NCBI GenBank assembly: GCA_951213105.1
Contig: OX578142.1
Span: 4,232,649 to 4,296,648 of the forward strand
DNA: 64,000 bases
Source: Amaurobius ferox
Taxonomy: Eukaryota; Arthropoda; Arachnida; Araneae; Amaurobiidae
Direction of reading: 5' to 3'
Position numbers and translations under genes: made by a program. This document shows, in pieces, positions 45,201 to 54,964 of this stretch. How positions within the stretch are numbered: position 1 is the first letter of the stretch; each line of letters opens with the position of its first letter. Below the pieces are notes generated by a model. That model made no database searches. It was not told the origin of the DNA and saw nothing but the letters and a program-made list of their open reading frames with translations.

Positions 45201-45275
45201 ATTCACTTGGATTTGAACCAAAGACCTTATTTGTGAAGACTGCTAGTTCTCTACCATCCAAGCCAAAGCTTTACA
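45201..45275 (-). repeat. tRNA-like SINE head or tRNA pseudogene
   Basis: Minus strand: TGGCTTGGATGG (45,254-45,265) is a good A box, GGTTCAAATCC (45,209-45,219) a near-perfect B box, and TTTGG/CCAAG forms the T stem. The acceptor stem does not pair. Most likely Pol III-derived SINE. Confidence 0.55.
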
Positions 45276-45617
45276 TTAAGTTGTTTTAATATTATTGTAG
45301 GACAAAAAATGCGTATGGAGATTTCATTTTCTAAATTCTGTCAATTTATTTAATGATTTGTGAAAATGATTGTTTGTAAAAACAAGGGACTTGCTAAAGT
45401 GTAATAAATATTCTAAAGTAATTTTAATTAGGACCCTTTGTGTTTTGTGATGGAATCACTTTAGTTAGCGACTTATTGATATGCTGTAAACTTATGTTCT
45501 GCTCGTAAATATTAGATTGAACCAGAAGAGATTAAAGATTGTTAGTAATATTTTCTTAATTTATGTTATATAATAATAAAATTGTTTGGGATAATAAAAT
45601 TGTTTTGGATAAGACAA

Positions 45618-46540
45618 CTTTCAAAAATGGTCACCAACCGACCACAGCATATCATCCACATATTGTTGTGCTGCCATTGTATCTCTGATGTGAACCAGAG
45701 GTGACTGGCTATCAGCGCACCCCAAACCATAATGCCACATTGTCAAGCAGTATGGCGTTCAACAGTCACAGCAGGATTAGATCTGTTTCCATGTCGTCTC
45801 CAGATTCTCACATGATGACTGTCATTTGACAAGCAGAACCAAGACCCATCGCTGAACACTACCCTGTTCCATTCAGTCATCTAGGAAGCTTTGACATATC
45901 TGACACCATTGCAATCTCTCACATCAGTGTCTTGTCGTCAATGTGAGTCTTCGTAAAGGATGGTTTGAGTGCAAGCAGCTTTCGGCCAATCGTTGAGAAG
46001 CTGTTCTCGCTGATATTGGAACATCCAATGTACCCTGCAAATTCTGCAATATTGACAGTTGTCATTTGTGATACCGTCACCGCATGCCTTCGAATGTGTC
46101 TATCAATGTGTGCTGACATACTTCTGAATGGACACAATTGTCCACTGCGACAATTCACATGCCCTTTTTTTATCCATTTTCTCCAAATCCTTTGAACAGT
46201 AAACACATCTGCGTGTGTTTCAGTGCCGTTATGACCATTCTACTATACTTAGACCTGAAATGAATCCCATCGCACGATCGTCCAATTGTTTGAAATGGAC
46301 TTCAGCAGCATTGGCCAGGCATCTCTCCAGGCATATGTCTTCTGAAACAAAAAGTAGGTTTCCATAGGCGACAGACAGTAGTTGGCTCATCTGCCATTTT
46401 CATTCCTATTGTCCCCACTCTAATCACCTGATCTACTTGCATATGATTTACATACATTGGCCACGGCCAGCTGCGTTTGTATCGCAATTTGTATAATTAT
46501 ATGGCCAAAGCTCCGTGGTGTTGCTTTTTCTGTGTCAGGT
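45618..46540 (-). pseudogene. Tc1-like transposase relic
   Basis: Minus-strand fragments: an N-terminal region near 46,206 (VQRIWRKWIKKGHV, typical Tc1 HTH spacing), RHAVTVSQMT, then a block near 45,830 reading SNDSHHVRIWRRHGN followed by a GIMVWGAL catalytic strand near 45,730 and an IQWQHNNMW segment. These match Tc1 transposase order; first Asp region is altered and stops interrupt. Terminal repeats were not resolved. Confidence 0.7.
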
Positions 46541-46883
46541 AGTGCATGTATTTTTTAGAAAATTGTTACACTTTACTTGCTTAAAGTGATACGTTTCAAA
46601 GTATTTTTTGTTTGCTGGAAGAAACTGATCTCTAACATTTGAAAATATTTTATGAGGGTGAGCAGGATATAATTGTCTGTATAATCGAAAGTATTTACAG
46701 TTGTCTATAATCAATTCTGCACTAGAGCTTAGATTTCATGGTCACATTATCTATGGAAATTTCTGATGTTTTGTTACTTCTATGTATTCATTTTTAAAAA
46801 GAATCATTTATATTGTGATGCGAATGTATTTCATGTACATATTATGTGCATGAATGTTAAAAATTGTTTTCTTTTAACATCAG

Positions 46884-46990
46884 GACCAGAAGCAGAAGAG
46901 CTAATAGACCTTTCCCTCCCAGCCACCTGTGAGGAAGAACTGATAAATGTTGAGGCATTCGCCATGACTCCAGCTGGTGGCACTGAACTT
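46884..46990 (+). other. Candidate host-gene exon 1 (acidic)
   Basis: Preceded by a pyrimidine-rich tract and CAG, followed by GTATGT. Encodes PEAEELIDLSLPATC, then an acidic stretch ending GGTEL. Codon use and GC are clearly above the flanking DNA. The phase is compatible with the next candidate at 47,280. Unknown protein. Confidence 0.45.
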
Positions 46991-47279
46991 GTATGTTTCT
47001 TTTTTTTTTTTTTTTGTTTCATGAATTTTCAACTATTAACAATGCATGATTAAAATCAAGAATTTAAACTAAAAGCAAAAATAAAGTTCAGGTATTCATT
47101 ATTTCAAAACAGAAAAAAAAAATGCATCTAATTTACACTTTGCCACTTTTTTCTAGTAATGATTATTAATATATTTAAAAGTATGTGGCTCTTCCCTTAT
47201 AAGTAATTAATAAATTGACTTACTATGTAATAAATTGACTACCATGTATTTATATATTTTTAAAATGTATTTATTTCAG

Positions 47280-47425
47280 TTTTATTCAAAACTGGAAAAT
47301 GTACACAACACTGCCTGGGATTTATGGCAAAGATTAATTGCATTCATTAAGTTTTCAAAAGGTATAGTAACTCGCTGCGTGGATGCATATGTGGCTGCCG
47401 CCAGCATATACATCTACATCCTATA
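47280..47425 (+). other. Candidate host-gene exon 2
   Basis: Follows TTATTTCAG. It reads FYSKLENVHNTAWDLWQRL in the phase left by exon 1. A donor GTATAG after 47,361 could end it; otherwise the frame reads on to a TAA at 47,423-47,425 through a Val/Ala-rich stretch, as an alternative last exon. Confidence 0.4.
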
Positions 47426-47712
47426 ATAATGCACATGCATTCTAACGATTCAGTTTATAGTTGGAAAAGATAATTTTTCAATTTTTTTTTTTTATGATGG
47501 TGTCAAGATAGATACTGATTAATCGCTATGAAACAAATTTGTGTGAAAATTGTTCACATTATTTTTATTAGCCAGTTAATCTAAACAATGTTATATTTAG
47601 GGAATATCCTATCTTTGTTATTTAATTGTTGCTCTGTTCTACTAAAGTGTACAAATTATTGATTATGTTGAGTTTGAATTTTACTACAGCAATTTTTATT
47701 ATATTCTTGCAG

Positions 47713-47872
47713 TATAGCAGATTCAGAGGACTAGGAGGGACTATTTATGCTGATGATACTAGGCATTGATACAACATTCGATTGCAGATGCTGTAGCAGA
47801 AGAATACAACTGGTATGGGAACACCAAAAGATGATTGATTCTCTGCTCTGAAAGTTGCTGATATTGCTATTG
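47713..47872 (+). pseudogene. Candidate host-gene exon 3, frameshifted
   Basis: Lies between TTGCAG and GTGAGT. The protein-like pieces IADAVAEEYNWYG and FSALKVADIAI lie in different frames and a TGA precedes the latter, so the exon is decayed. The N-W-Y-G then K then F-x-x-L-K-V pattern loosely recalls the arthropod DUF4806 domain; low confidence. Confidence 0.35.
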
Positions 47873-48079
47873 GTGAGTATAACTACAATCAGTATTTACA
47901 CTATGCTTTCTAAATTAAGATATAAAAATGTCAGGGATAGTACTTGTCTTTAAATTCTTGAAAAAACAAATTTACATCTTGAAATTTCACTCTTGAATTT
48001 ACAGTCGTGCAGTTTGATGGTCTAGCCAGTAATTCTATTGTATACGTCGTGCTCTTTTCATATGTTTAAAATTGTGATT

Positions 48080-48430
48080 TCAAACACTTTTAAATAATAT
48101 ATAATTTAGTGCTTTTAAACAAAATTACATATTTTAACACTTAAATAACATCTCAATTTTTATCACTTTTTCATAAAAATATGCTTTCAAGTAAAATTAT
48201 AAATTTTAGTTCTTTTAAATAAAATAAATATTTAAGCACTTTTAAATCAAATTGCAAATTTTAGCACTTTTCATAAAAATAGAGAATTTCAGCACTTAAA
48301 ATCTCAAAGTTAGAGCTTCTAAATAAAATCTTAAAATTGTAAATAATATTATGAATGTTGGTGCTTTCTGTAAAAGTACTCTATGTGGTGCTTTCTGTAA
48401 AAGTACTCTAGTTGGTACTTTCTGTACAAC
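48080..48430. repeat. AGCACTTTTAAA-type array and 29-bp triplicate
   Basis: Several diverged AGCACTTTTAAATAAAAT-like units at 48,080-48,300 are followed by three units reading TGGTGCTTTCTGTAAAAG plus TACTCT at 48,357-48,430. No coding function. Confidence 0.6.
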
Positions 48431-48519
48431 TAACTCAATAACTAAAGCTGAAATAGATGAATAAAATAGATGAATAAATATTAAATGCACAATTAAGATA
48501 AGCATTAAAAAAGGCTTTT

Positions 48520-48945
48520 TTAGAAGAAATTGGGTGAGAGAGGAGTTAGTGGGAATACAAGAATTAGTGAAAGTAGGTTTACGAAAAACAGAAGTATGAA
48601 ACCCAAGAGAGTTATGGGAAGCAAGAACATCCAGAAATGGTAAAGAAAAATTAGACTCAATAGTAAAATTAATAGAGGTGAAAGCCCCAGGCCGTCCGGC
48701 TCGTCCAGAGGACTTGGAGCAGCAAAATGGACGACAGGGAAGTAAAAATCATTGACATTATCCAAAAGATTAAGGAAGTCACTCAAACTATGGTTCCAAA
48801 TAATAAATACATCATCCATATAACGACACCAAAGATTAGGTTTAAGAAATAAAAAAAGCAAAATCTCGTTCTCAAGCTCCTGTAACACAGCCTCAAATAA
48901 AATGTCAGATATCTTTTTGCAAACAGGACCCCTGTAGGTAACTCC
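48520..48945 (-). pseudogene. Penelope-like reverse transcriptase fragment
   Basis: Minus strand reads RGPVCKKISDILFEAVLQEL then WCRYMDDVFIIW with a following SDFLNLLDNVN helix: the R-Y-[MV]-D-D core with downstream helix as in Penelope-like elements. Downstream reading is low-complexity Leu/Phe and probably out of frame. It lies in an intron of the candidate host gene, opposite strand. Confidence 0.6.
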
Positions 48946-48987
48946 TTATCTGTTTCTTTAATGTATATTAATTTTTATCCCAAATAG

Positions 48988-49118
48988 ATGCTGTAATGCC
49001 TATTCAAGGTGGTGGTCAGAATGTGACAAGATCCGATATTGAAGATGTCATAAAAAAAAAATTGACTGAGACATGCAAAACAGAGAAGATTGTATTCTGT
49101 AAAGAAAGCTTCAAATAA
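48988..49118 (+). other. Candidate host-gene terminal exon
   Basis: Preceded by CCCAAATAG. In the phase set by the end of exon 3 it reads DAVMPIQGGGQNVTRSDIED, then KKKLTETCKTEK, to a TAA at 49,116-49,118, with AATAAAT overlapping the stop as a polyadenylation signal. Good protein-like composition supports a former last exon. Confidence 0.45.
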
Positions 49119-49527
49119 ATAATGATTTCAAACTTTTGTGTTTTTATTGTACAATAATGATATTGATATATCTAGAGTTCTCTAGTGTTATTTTAGTTTA
49201 GAAATACATGCATCTCCTCAGATTTTATGAAATATGTCTACCAAATTTTATGACTACTATAATGGTACTAATCAGATTTTATGACTACTATAATGGTAAA
49301 AATTCATGACAGTTACTGACCAAAGTGACAATAAAAATTAACAGATCAGTGGCCAGAAGTAACGAAACTGCAGTAGTCTCTACTTTTTCCTCATAGTTTG
49401 TAGTGTAACACACTACTTTTAAAAATAAGTAGTGCATCTAGTAGAACGATATGGTAAATAACTAGTTTGTATCAAGTTTTGATCCGGACATTCTTTCAAT
49501 AAACAAACAAGGTGCCATTCTACATAT

Positions 49528-49758
49528 GTGATCCTTTGTACGAAATTTGATGTTCTGTGCAACGATGTACGACCTGCAAAGTGTCATGCCCTTTGGAATA
49601 AATCAAAAATGTCGGTTGTTTTAGCTGACAAGATATCTTCGGAGCTAATTACCTATCTCATAATACCAAATAAGATGAGATGGAACTCAATGCATTCTGC
49701 TGTCGAACGCATATGCCTGTTCCTGAGAGAGAACAAGGAGAAACTAACTATGCAATAG
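49528..49758 (+). pseudogene. hAT transposase-like fragment
   Basis: A 76-residue frame contains KCHALWNKSKMSVVLADKI and LIIPNKMRWNSMHSAVERI. The P-N-x-x-R-W-N-S motif with following helix is the conserved block of hAT transposases just before the insertion domain. The rest of the enzyme is absent. Confidence 0.45.
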
Positions 49759-50028
49759 TTCCGATGCTGCAGGGTTAGGAAGGCCATTGCCTCATAAAGT
49801 TCATTTTTTATATGGATATATTCAGATGTATTATGTCCCAAAAGATCCTGCTTATCTGATTGCAAATTCTACTAAAAATGAACAACCATATTTTTAAATA
49901 AATATTTTTTACTTTATACTTTTGTTTTATTTTATTGTTTTTAGAAGTGGGTAAAAGCTTAAAGTTGGTAAGGTAAGTTGATCAGTAAATTAAATATGTT
50001 AAATTACTAAAGTATAGTATACCCATAT

Positions 50029-50249
50029 TGTTATGTATCTGGCAACAACGAGATCACGGTAACCTTCCAAGCTGTGTGACGCGCGCGTGCTTGGTTTACC
50101 TTTAAAATGTTCCGCAGTTCGTTTTGTACCTGTTCGGTGTGGTTGTTGTGATGCCCGTTTGTGCCTGTGTATCTTAATGTTAATAAATTTTCTTTGCGTG
50201 TATGTAAAACGAATCGTATCGTCTCTCGGTCTACCTGGCATACATGACA
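50029..50249 (+). repeat. 5' LTR of Gypsy/Mag element
   Basis: 221 bp; contains GACGCGCGCG in U3 and TTAATAAATTTT as likely polyadenylation signal. Same sequence as 54,264-54,484. Confidence 0.95.
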
Positions 50250-53200
50250 AAAGAGTTGGCGACGAGGATGGGATCTTCGAACATTAATTTTGAATCTTAT
50301 GATGCGTCTGTGGAAGACTGGTCCAGTTATGTGGAACGTTTAGAATCTTACTTCGTTGTTAATGGGATCGAAGATAAAATGAAAGGCCCTGCTATTTTAA
50401 GCCTTATGGGAGCAACAACGTATAAATTGTTAAAGAATCTGGCCACTCCGAACATTCCTTCTGAATTGACTTATCAAGATATCGTAAAATTACTTTCGGA
50501 ACATTTGAATCCTAAACCACTAGAGATGACAGAACGGTTTCGTTTCTACAAGAGGAAGCAATTTGAAGGTGAATCCATTGCAAATTATTGTGCCGAATTA
50601 CAAAAACTGTCGATACACTGTAACTTTGGGAACAATTTAAGTACGATGCTTCGTGATAAATTGGTGATGGGTCTCAAAAACGGAAATATACAGAAAAAGC
50701 TGTTAGCAGAGGATAAGTTAACATACGAAAAAGCTAAGAGCATTGCATTCGCAATGGAATCTGCTCAGAGAGATGTGTGTGAAATTCAGAATCAAATGGT
50801 ATCGATAAAAAAATTACATAGTTCGCAAGATAAAACTATCAAAAAAGATTTTTCTAAATTTAAGAAATCTGAACCTACAAAGAAGTTTGATAAATCTCGG
50901 AAATGTTACAGATGTGATAGTACTCAACATTTAGCTCACGAATGTAAGCACAAGAACACTCAGTGTAGGAATTGCTTAAAGAACGGGCATTTGGCAAAAG
51001 TCTGCCGCTCAAAACGTAACGAAACAGTTAAACAAATAGAATCTTGTTCTGAAACTGTACCAGTTAATAGCGTTAAATCACCACGACATGCAAGGGATAA
51101 GATTTTATTAGAAATTTTTGTTAAAGGGAATAAATGTTTATTTGAACTAGATACTGGAGCTGCTATTAGTTGTATGAATGTGAATGAATTTAAGAAACTT
51201 TGTCCGGATGTAGCCATTAAGCCTACCAAATTATTGCTTAGGAATTTCGATAATTCTATGATAACATCAGCTGGCCAAGCAGTGGTGCCAATTCAATACA
51301 AAGATCAAATTAATACAGAAACTATTTATTTGGTACATGCAAAAGTAAACGCAATTTTTGGTCGTGAATGGTTGAGAAATTTCCAATTAGACTGGAGCTC
51401 AATTAAAGCAGTTCGGGTTGAAAATTGTAATTCTCGAACCAATAAATTAAATATCTTGCTTCAAAAGTATGAGAAAATTTTTTCTCCGGGTATCGGGAAA
51501 CTGGAAAAGTTTTGTTGCCGTCTTCAAATGAAACCTAATTACAAACCGGTATTTTTTAAACCTCGACCAGTACCATTTGCTTTAAAAGAAAGAATAGAAA
51601 CTGAACTTAATAGGTTAGTTGCAGAAGACATCATTGAGCCGGTGACATATAGTGATTGGGCTACACCAATTGTTCCTGTTATCAAACAGAATGGGAACCT
51701 ACGAATCTGTGGTGATTATAAGGTGACTATCAACCCGGGACTAAAAATTGAGCAGTATCCTTTACCCCGTATCGAGGACATTTTTGCTGAACTGTCAGGA
51801 GGGGAGTTCTTTACTAAAATCGACTTATCTGAGGCATACCTCCAAATGTTAGTTGATGAGCAGGATCGACATCTATTGACGATCAATACTCACAAGGGTT
51901 TGTTCCGTTACAAGAGAATGAATTATGGTATAGCCTTAGCTCCGGCAGTGTGGCAGAGAGCCATTGAACAAGTTCTATCAGGCATCGCGGGGGTACACGT
52001 ATTTTTAGACGATATTACCGTAACGGGGAGAAATGATCAAGAGCATTTTGAAAGGTTAGAATTAGTACTACAGAAACTAGAAGAATATGGTCTCAGAGTA
52101 AATAAGCGGAAAAGTGAATTTTTTAAGAAATCTGTGAATTATTGTGGTCATACAATTGATAAATTCGGCCTCCACAAAACACAAGAAAAAATCGATGCAA
52201 TTACGAAGGTACCAGTTCCAAAAACTGTATCTGATTTGAAGAGTTTTTTGGGTTTAGTAAATTACTACGGAAAATTTATTCCCAACTTATCTACTCGTGT
52301 CGCTCCCTTAAATAATTTACTGCGGAAAGGTACTAAATTTTTGTGGACTGCAGAATGTGAAAAAGCTTTCAAGACATTGAAACAAGAAATTGCTTCAGAC
52401 CGAATTTTATGCCATTATGATCCTAAGTTACCTCTTGTATTACAAACTGATGCATCACCAGTTGGAATAGGAGCAGTTTTAAGTCACATTATGCCAGATG
52501 GTTCAGAAAAACCAGCAATGTTTGCATCAAGGTCATTGACTAAAACGGAACGTAATTATTCGCAGATAGACAAGGAAGCATTGAGTATCGTATGGGGAGT
52601 AAAGAGATTTTATCAATATTTATTTGGTCGACATTTTGATCTCGTAACCGATCATAAACCCCTAGTATCAATTTTCGCACCTAATCGTAGTTTACCATGT
52701 CTATCAGCAACACGAATGGTTCATTATGCACTTTTTCTCCAAGCATTCAGTTATACAATCAAGTATCGAAACACTAAGAATCATGGCAATGCCGATGCAC
52801 TTTCACGGTTACCACTAGCAAGTGACAAGGACTGTGAGTACTTGACTGAAGCAGACGTGACAAATATTTCGCAAGTTGAATTAATGCCTGTTACAGCAAC
52901 TGACATAGCTAGAGCTACTAAAACTGATAGGAAATTGTTCGAACTGTATGAAAGTTTAAAATCTGGAACTGAATTACCTGTGCCTTGGAAAGGTAGAGAA
53001 TCTGAATTTTCATTGCAAAATGGTTGCATAATGTATGGTCATAGAGTATGCATTCCTGAAAAGTACCAGAATCAAGTTTTGGAAGAACTTCATGTTGGAC
53101 ATCCTGGAATTGTCAAAATGAAGGCCATAGCTAGAAGCTATTGCTATTGGCAAGGTATTGATGCCAGTATAGCCAATTTTGTTCAGAACTGTTCAGCTTG

Positions 53201-54239
53201 TATCGCAACGAGGAACGAACCAGCAAGGATAAATCGACATCCGTGGGAATGGCCAAATGGACCTTGGCAAAGGATACACGTTGACTACGCTGGTCCTTTT
53301 ATGGGGAAAATGTTTTTTGTAGTTTCTGATGCATATTCGAAGTGGATAGAAGTCATTCCGATGAAAAATATTACAGCTAGTTTTACAATTCATCATCTTC
53401 GTATTCTTTTTGCTCATTATGGAATTCCCTTAACTTTGGTTAGTGATAACGGCGCAAGTTTTACTAGTTACGAATTTCGACATTTTTTGAAACTGAATAA
53501 TATTAAACATATAACTTCAGCACCGTACCATCCTGCTACGAACGGACAGGCAGAAAGAATAGTGCAGTTATTCAAAGCTTCGTTGAAATCGAGTAGAGGT
53601 GATTCTGGAGATCTAAATGTGAAATTACAAAGATTTTTATTACAGTATAGAATAACTCCACATTCTCTCACGGGAGAAACTCCGAGTGCCTTGTTTTTGA
53701 AGAGATGTATTCGCACTAGGCTTGATCTTTTTAAACCAAATTTGAGAGACAAAGTTGTTCAGAAACAGAGTTCGAGACTTGACACAGAATCTATCTTGCG
53801 TGAGTTTCAGGAAGGGGAGAAAGTAGCCGTAAGAAATTATTCCGGACCTAACAAATGGAAAATTGGAACAATTATAAACCGAGATGGAACCTTGAGTTAT
53901 AGCATACAAGTTGGAAATGAAATTTGGAAGAGACACGTAGATCAAATAAGGAAATGTGGGAAGTCGATTGAATTATCCCAAGATGCTACTGAAATTCCAA
54001 TTTACGATAAAGAATTGAATTTTCCAGATGAGCCAGTATCCGATGATGTTGCTGAATCGGAACCGCCTGCACCTGTACCTGAAGTTGCCCCTGAACCTAA
54101 AGATGTACCTGTACCTGCCACTCCAAGTGATGATATACCACCTAAGCCTGTACCAGACGCTTCCGGAAAGCCGAAAACTGATGTGCCACTCCGACGCTCA
54201 ACCCGAATCAGGAGACCTCCAAAGAGACTCGACCTGTGA
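50244..54239 (+). CDS. gag-pol: Gypsy/Mag gag-pol polyprotein (1,331 codons)
   Basis: Single intact frame. Gag covers residues 1 to about 210; two CCHC knuckles start at residue 221 (CYRCDSTQHLAHEC and CRNCLKNGHLAKVC). Protease has DTGA at 303. RT carries LRICGDYKVT, FTKIDLSEAYLQ and an FLDD catalytic box (Asp about 589) instead of Y-x-DD. RNase H has QTDASPVGIGAVL (about 735) and TDHKPL. Integrase has an HHCC finger (from about 949) and Asp 1014, Asp 1068, Glu 1104 (DD35E), followed by an acidic Pro-rich tail ending in RRSTRIRRPPKR. The first ATG lies in the LTR end and reads through the primer site; the ATG at 50,268 (codon 9) is the likelier start. Confidence 0.95.
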   Translation: MTKELATRMGSSNINFESYDASVEDWSSYVERLESYFVVNGIEDKMKGPAILSLMGATTYKLLKNLATPNIPSELTYQDIVKLLSEHLNPKPLEMTERFRFYKRKQFEGESIANYCAELQKLSIHCNFGNNLSTMLRDKLVMGLKNGNIQKKLLAEDKLTYEKAKSIAFAMESAQRDVCEIQNQMVSIKKLHSSQDKTIKKDFSKFKKSEPTKKFDKSRKCYRCDSTQHLAHECKHKNTQCRNCLKNGHLAKVCRSKRNETVKQIESCSETVPVNSVKSPRHARDKILLEIFVKGNKCLFELDTGAAISCMNVNEFKKLCPDVAIKPTKLLLRNFDNSMITSAGQAVVPIQYKDQINTETIYLVHAKVNAIFGREWLRNFQLDWSSIKAVRVENCNSRTNKLNILLQKYEKIFSPGIGKLEKFCCRLQMKPNYKPVFFKPRPVPFALKERIETELNRLVAEDIIEPVTYSDWATPIVPVIKQNGNLRICGDYKVTINPGLKIEQYPLPRIEDIFAELSGGEFFTKIDLSEAYLQMLVDEQDRHLLTINTHKGLFRYKRMNYGIALAPAVWQRAIEQVLSGIAGVHVFLDDITVTGRNDQEHFERLELVLQKLEEYGLRVNKRKSEFFKKSVNYCGHTIDKFGLHKTQEKIDAITKVPVPKTVSDLKSFLGLVNYYGKFIPNLSTRVAPLNNLLRKGTKFLWTAECEKAFKTLKQEIASDRILCHYDPKLPLVLQTDASPVGIGAVLSHIMPDGSEKPAMFASRSLTKTERNYSQIDKEALSIVWGVKRFYQYLFGRHFDLVTDHKPLVSIFAPNRSLPCLSATRMVHYALFLQAFSYTIKYRNTKNHGNADALSRLPLASDKDCEYLTEADVTNISQVELMPVTATDIARATKTDRKLFELYESLKSGTELPVPWKGRESEFSLQNGCIMYGHRVCIPEKYQNQVLEELHVGHPGIVKMKAIARSYCYWQGIDASIANFVQNCSACIATRNEPARINRHPWEWPNGPWQRIHVDYAGPFMGKMFFVVSDAYSKWIEVIPMKNITASFTIHHLRILFAHYGIPLTLVSDNGASFTSYEFRHFLKLNNIKHITSAPYHPATNGQAERIVQLFKASLKSSRGDSGDLNVKLQRFLLQYRITPHSLTGETPSALFLKRCIRTRLDLFKPNLRDKVVQKQSSRLDTESILREFQEGEKVAVRNYSGPNKWKIGTIINRDGTLSYSIQVGNEIWKRHVDQIRKCGKSIELSQDATEIPIYDKELNFPDEPVSDDVAESEPPAPVPEVAPEPKDVPVPATPSDDIPPKPVPDASGKPKTDVPLRRSTRIRRPPKRLDL
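50257..50274 (+). promoter_or_regulatory. Primer-binding site for tRNA-Ser(GCT)
   Basis: TGGCGACGAGGATGGGAT is the exact complement of the 3' 18 nt, CCA included, of the tRNA-Ser(GCT) sequence as I know it. It lies 7 nt after the LTR. Serine primers are typical of the Mag lineage. Confidence 0.85.
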
Positions 54240-54263
54240 CTCTATATTTTGTCGGGGAGGAAC

Positions 54264-54484
54264 TGTTATGTATCTGGCAACAACGAGATCACGGTAACCT
54301 TCCAAGCTGTGTGACGCGCGCGTGCTTGGTTTACCTTTAAAATGTTCCGCAGTTCGTTTTGTACCTGTTCGGTGTGGTTGTTGTGATGCCCGTTTGTGCC
54401 TGTGTATCTTAATGTTAATAAATTTTCTTTGCGTGTATGTAAAACGAATCGTATCGTCTCTCGGTCTACCTGGCATACATGACA
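54264..54484 (+). repeat. 3' LTR of Gypsy/Mag element
   Basis: Same length and, by eye, same sequence as the 5' LTR; followed by CATAT. Confidence 0.95.
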
Positions 54485-54646
54485 CATATCCTCAACTTTT
54501 TGTGCAAATTGAAGCTGTGGACAAATTCATCTTATAAAAGTAGTTATGCAGTGAATACATTTTAAAAGTGGTTTGTAGTCAGTACTTTTTAAAAAAAAAA
54601 GTAGTTTTAGTTCACTACAAAATAAAGCAGTTTTTTCCAACCACTG

Positions 54647-54960
54647 CTTATAATATGACATGAGTGCTTTTCAAAATTCTTATTAGTAAAATAGATTGGT
54701 ACTGATACAAGCACTATTGATTTAACTATTGACCAAATTTTAGGCTATTTCAAAGTGAGTGTGAAATTGGTAGAAATATAATAAAACTATTTGAAAATAA
54801 TTTTGGAATATTTAATCTTTATTTAAAGTAATTTTTAAGTAATAAAGAACTTTAACAAAGAAAATATTGATAAATTTTGGCTGTTTATTATTTTTGCTAT
54901 TTATCATAAATAGCAAAATTTATCAAAATATACACAAAGAAAAAGACCCCAGAAACATTC
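54647..54960. other. Non-coding AT-rich interval
   Basis: No gene or mobile element seen. An inverted pair around AAATTTTGGC/TTTGCTATTTAT near 54,870-54,925 is imperfect. Confidence 0.4.
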
Positions 54961-54964
54961 TGCA

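Larger units (their letters stand above)
50029..54484 (+). mobile_element. Intact Gypsy/Mag-type LTR retrotransposon
   Basis: Two 221-bp LTRs (50,029-50,249; 54,264-54,484), TGTTATG to ATGACA, identical as far as I can compare by eye. The target duplication CATAT (50,024-50,028; 54,485-54,489) is perfect. It has a tRNA-Ser primer site, one uninterrupted gag-pol frame and a GTCGGGGAGGAAC polypurine tract before the 3' LTR. All parts needed for retrotransposition are present; insertion must be very recent. Confidence 0.97.
49347..54646 (+). mobile_element. hAT-like DNA transposon, split by Gypsy
   Basis: Left end CAGTGGCCAGAAGTAACG and right end (reverse complement) CAGTGGTTGGAAAAAACTG, each followed by similar TAGT/ACTACTTTT-rich subterminal sequence, fit hAT termini. 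The candidate 8-bp flanks do not match, so the target duplication is lost or the ends are slightly misplaced. Excluding the Gypsy it is about 0.84 kb and non-autonomous. Confidence 0.5.

Noticed and set aside
45201..45275. Functional tRNA gene
   Set aside because: A and B boxes fit but the acceptor stem does not pair and the anticodon arm is weak.
50087..50287. ORFs inside the Gypsy LTRs (both strands, duplicated at 54.3 kb)
   Set aside because: They are just the LTR sequence read in other frames, the same in both LTRs, with no family match.
49339..54654. 8-bp target duplication for the hAT element
   Set aside because: Flanks TAACAGAT and CTTATAAT do not match; retained only as an uncertain element on terminal similarity.
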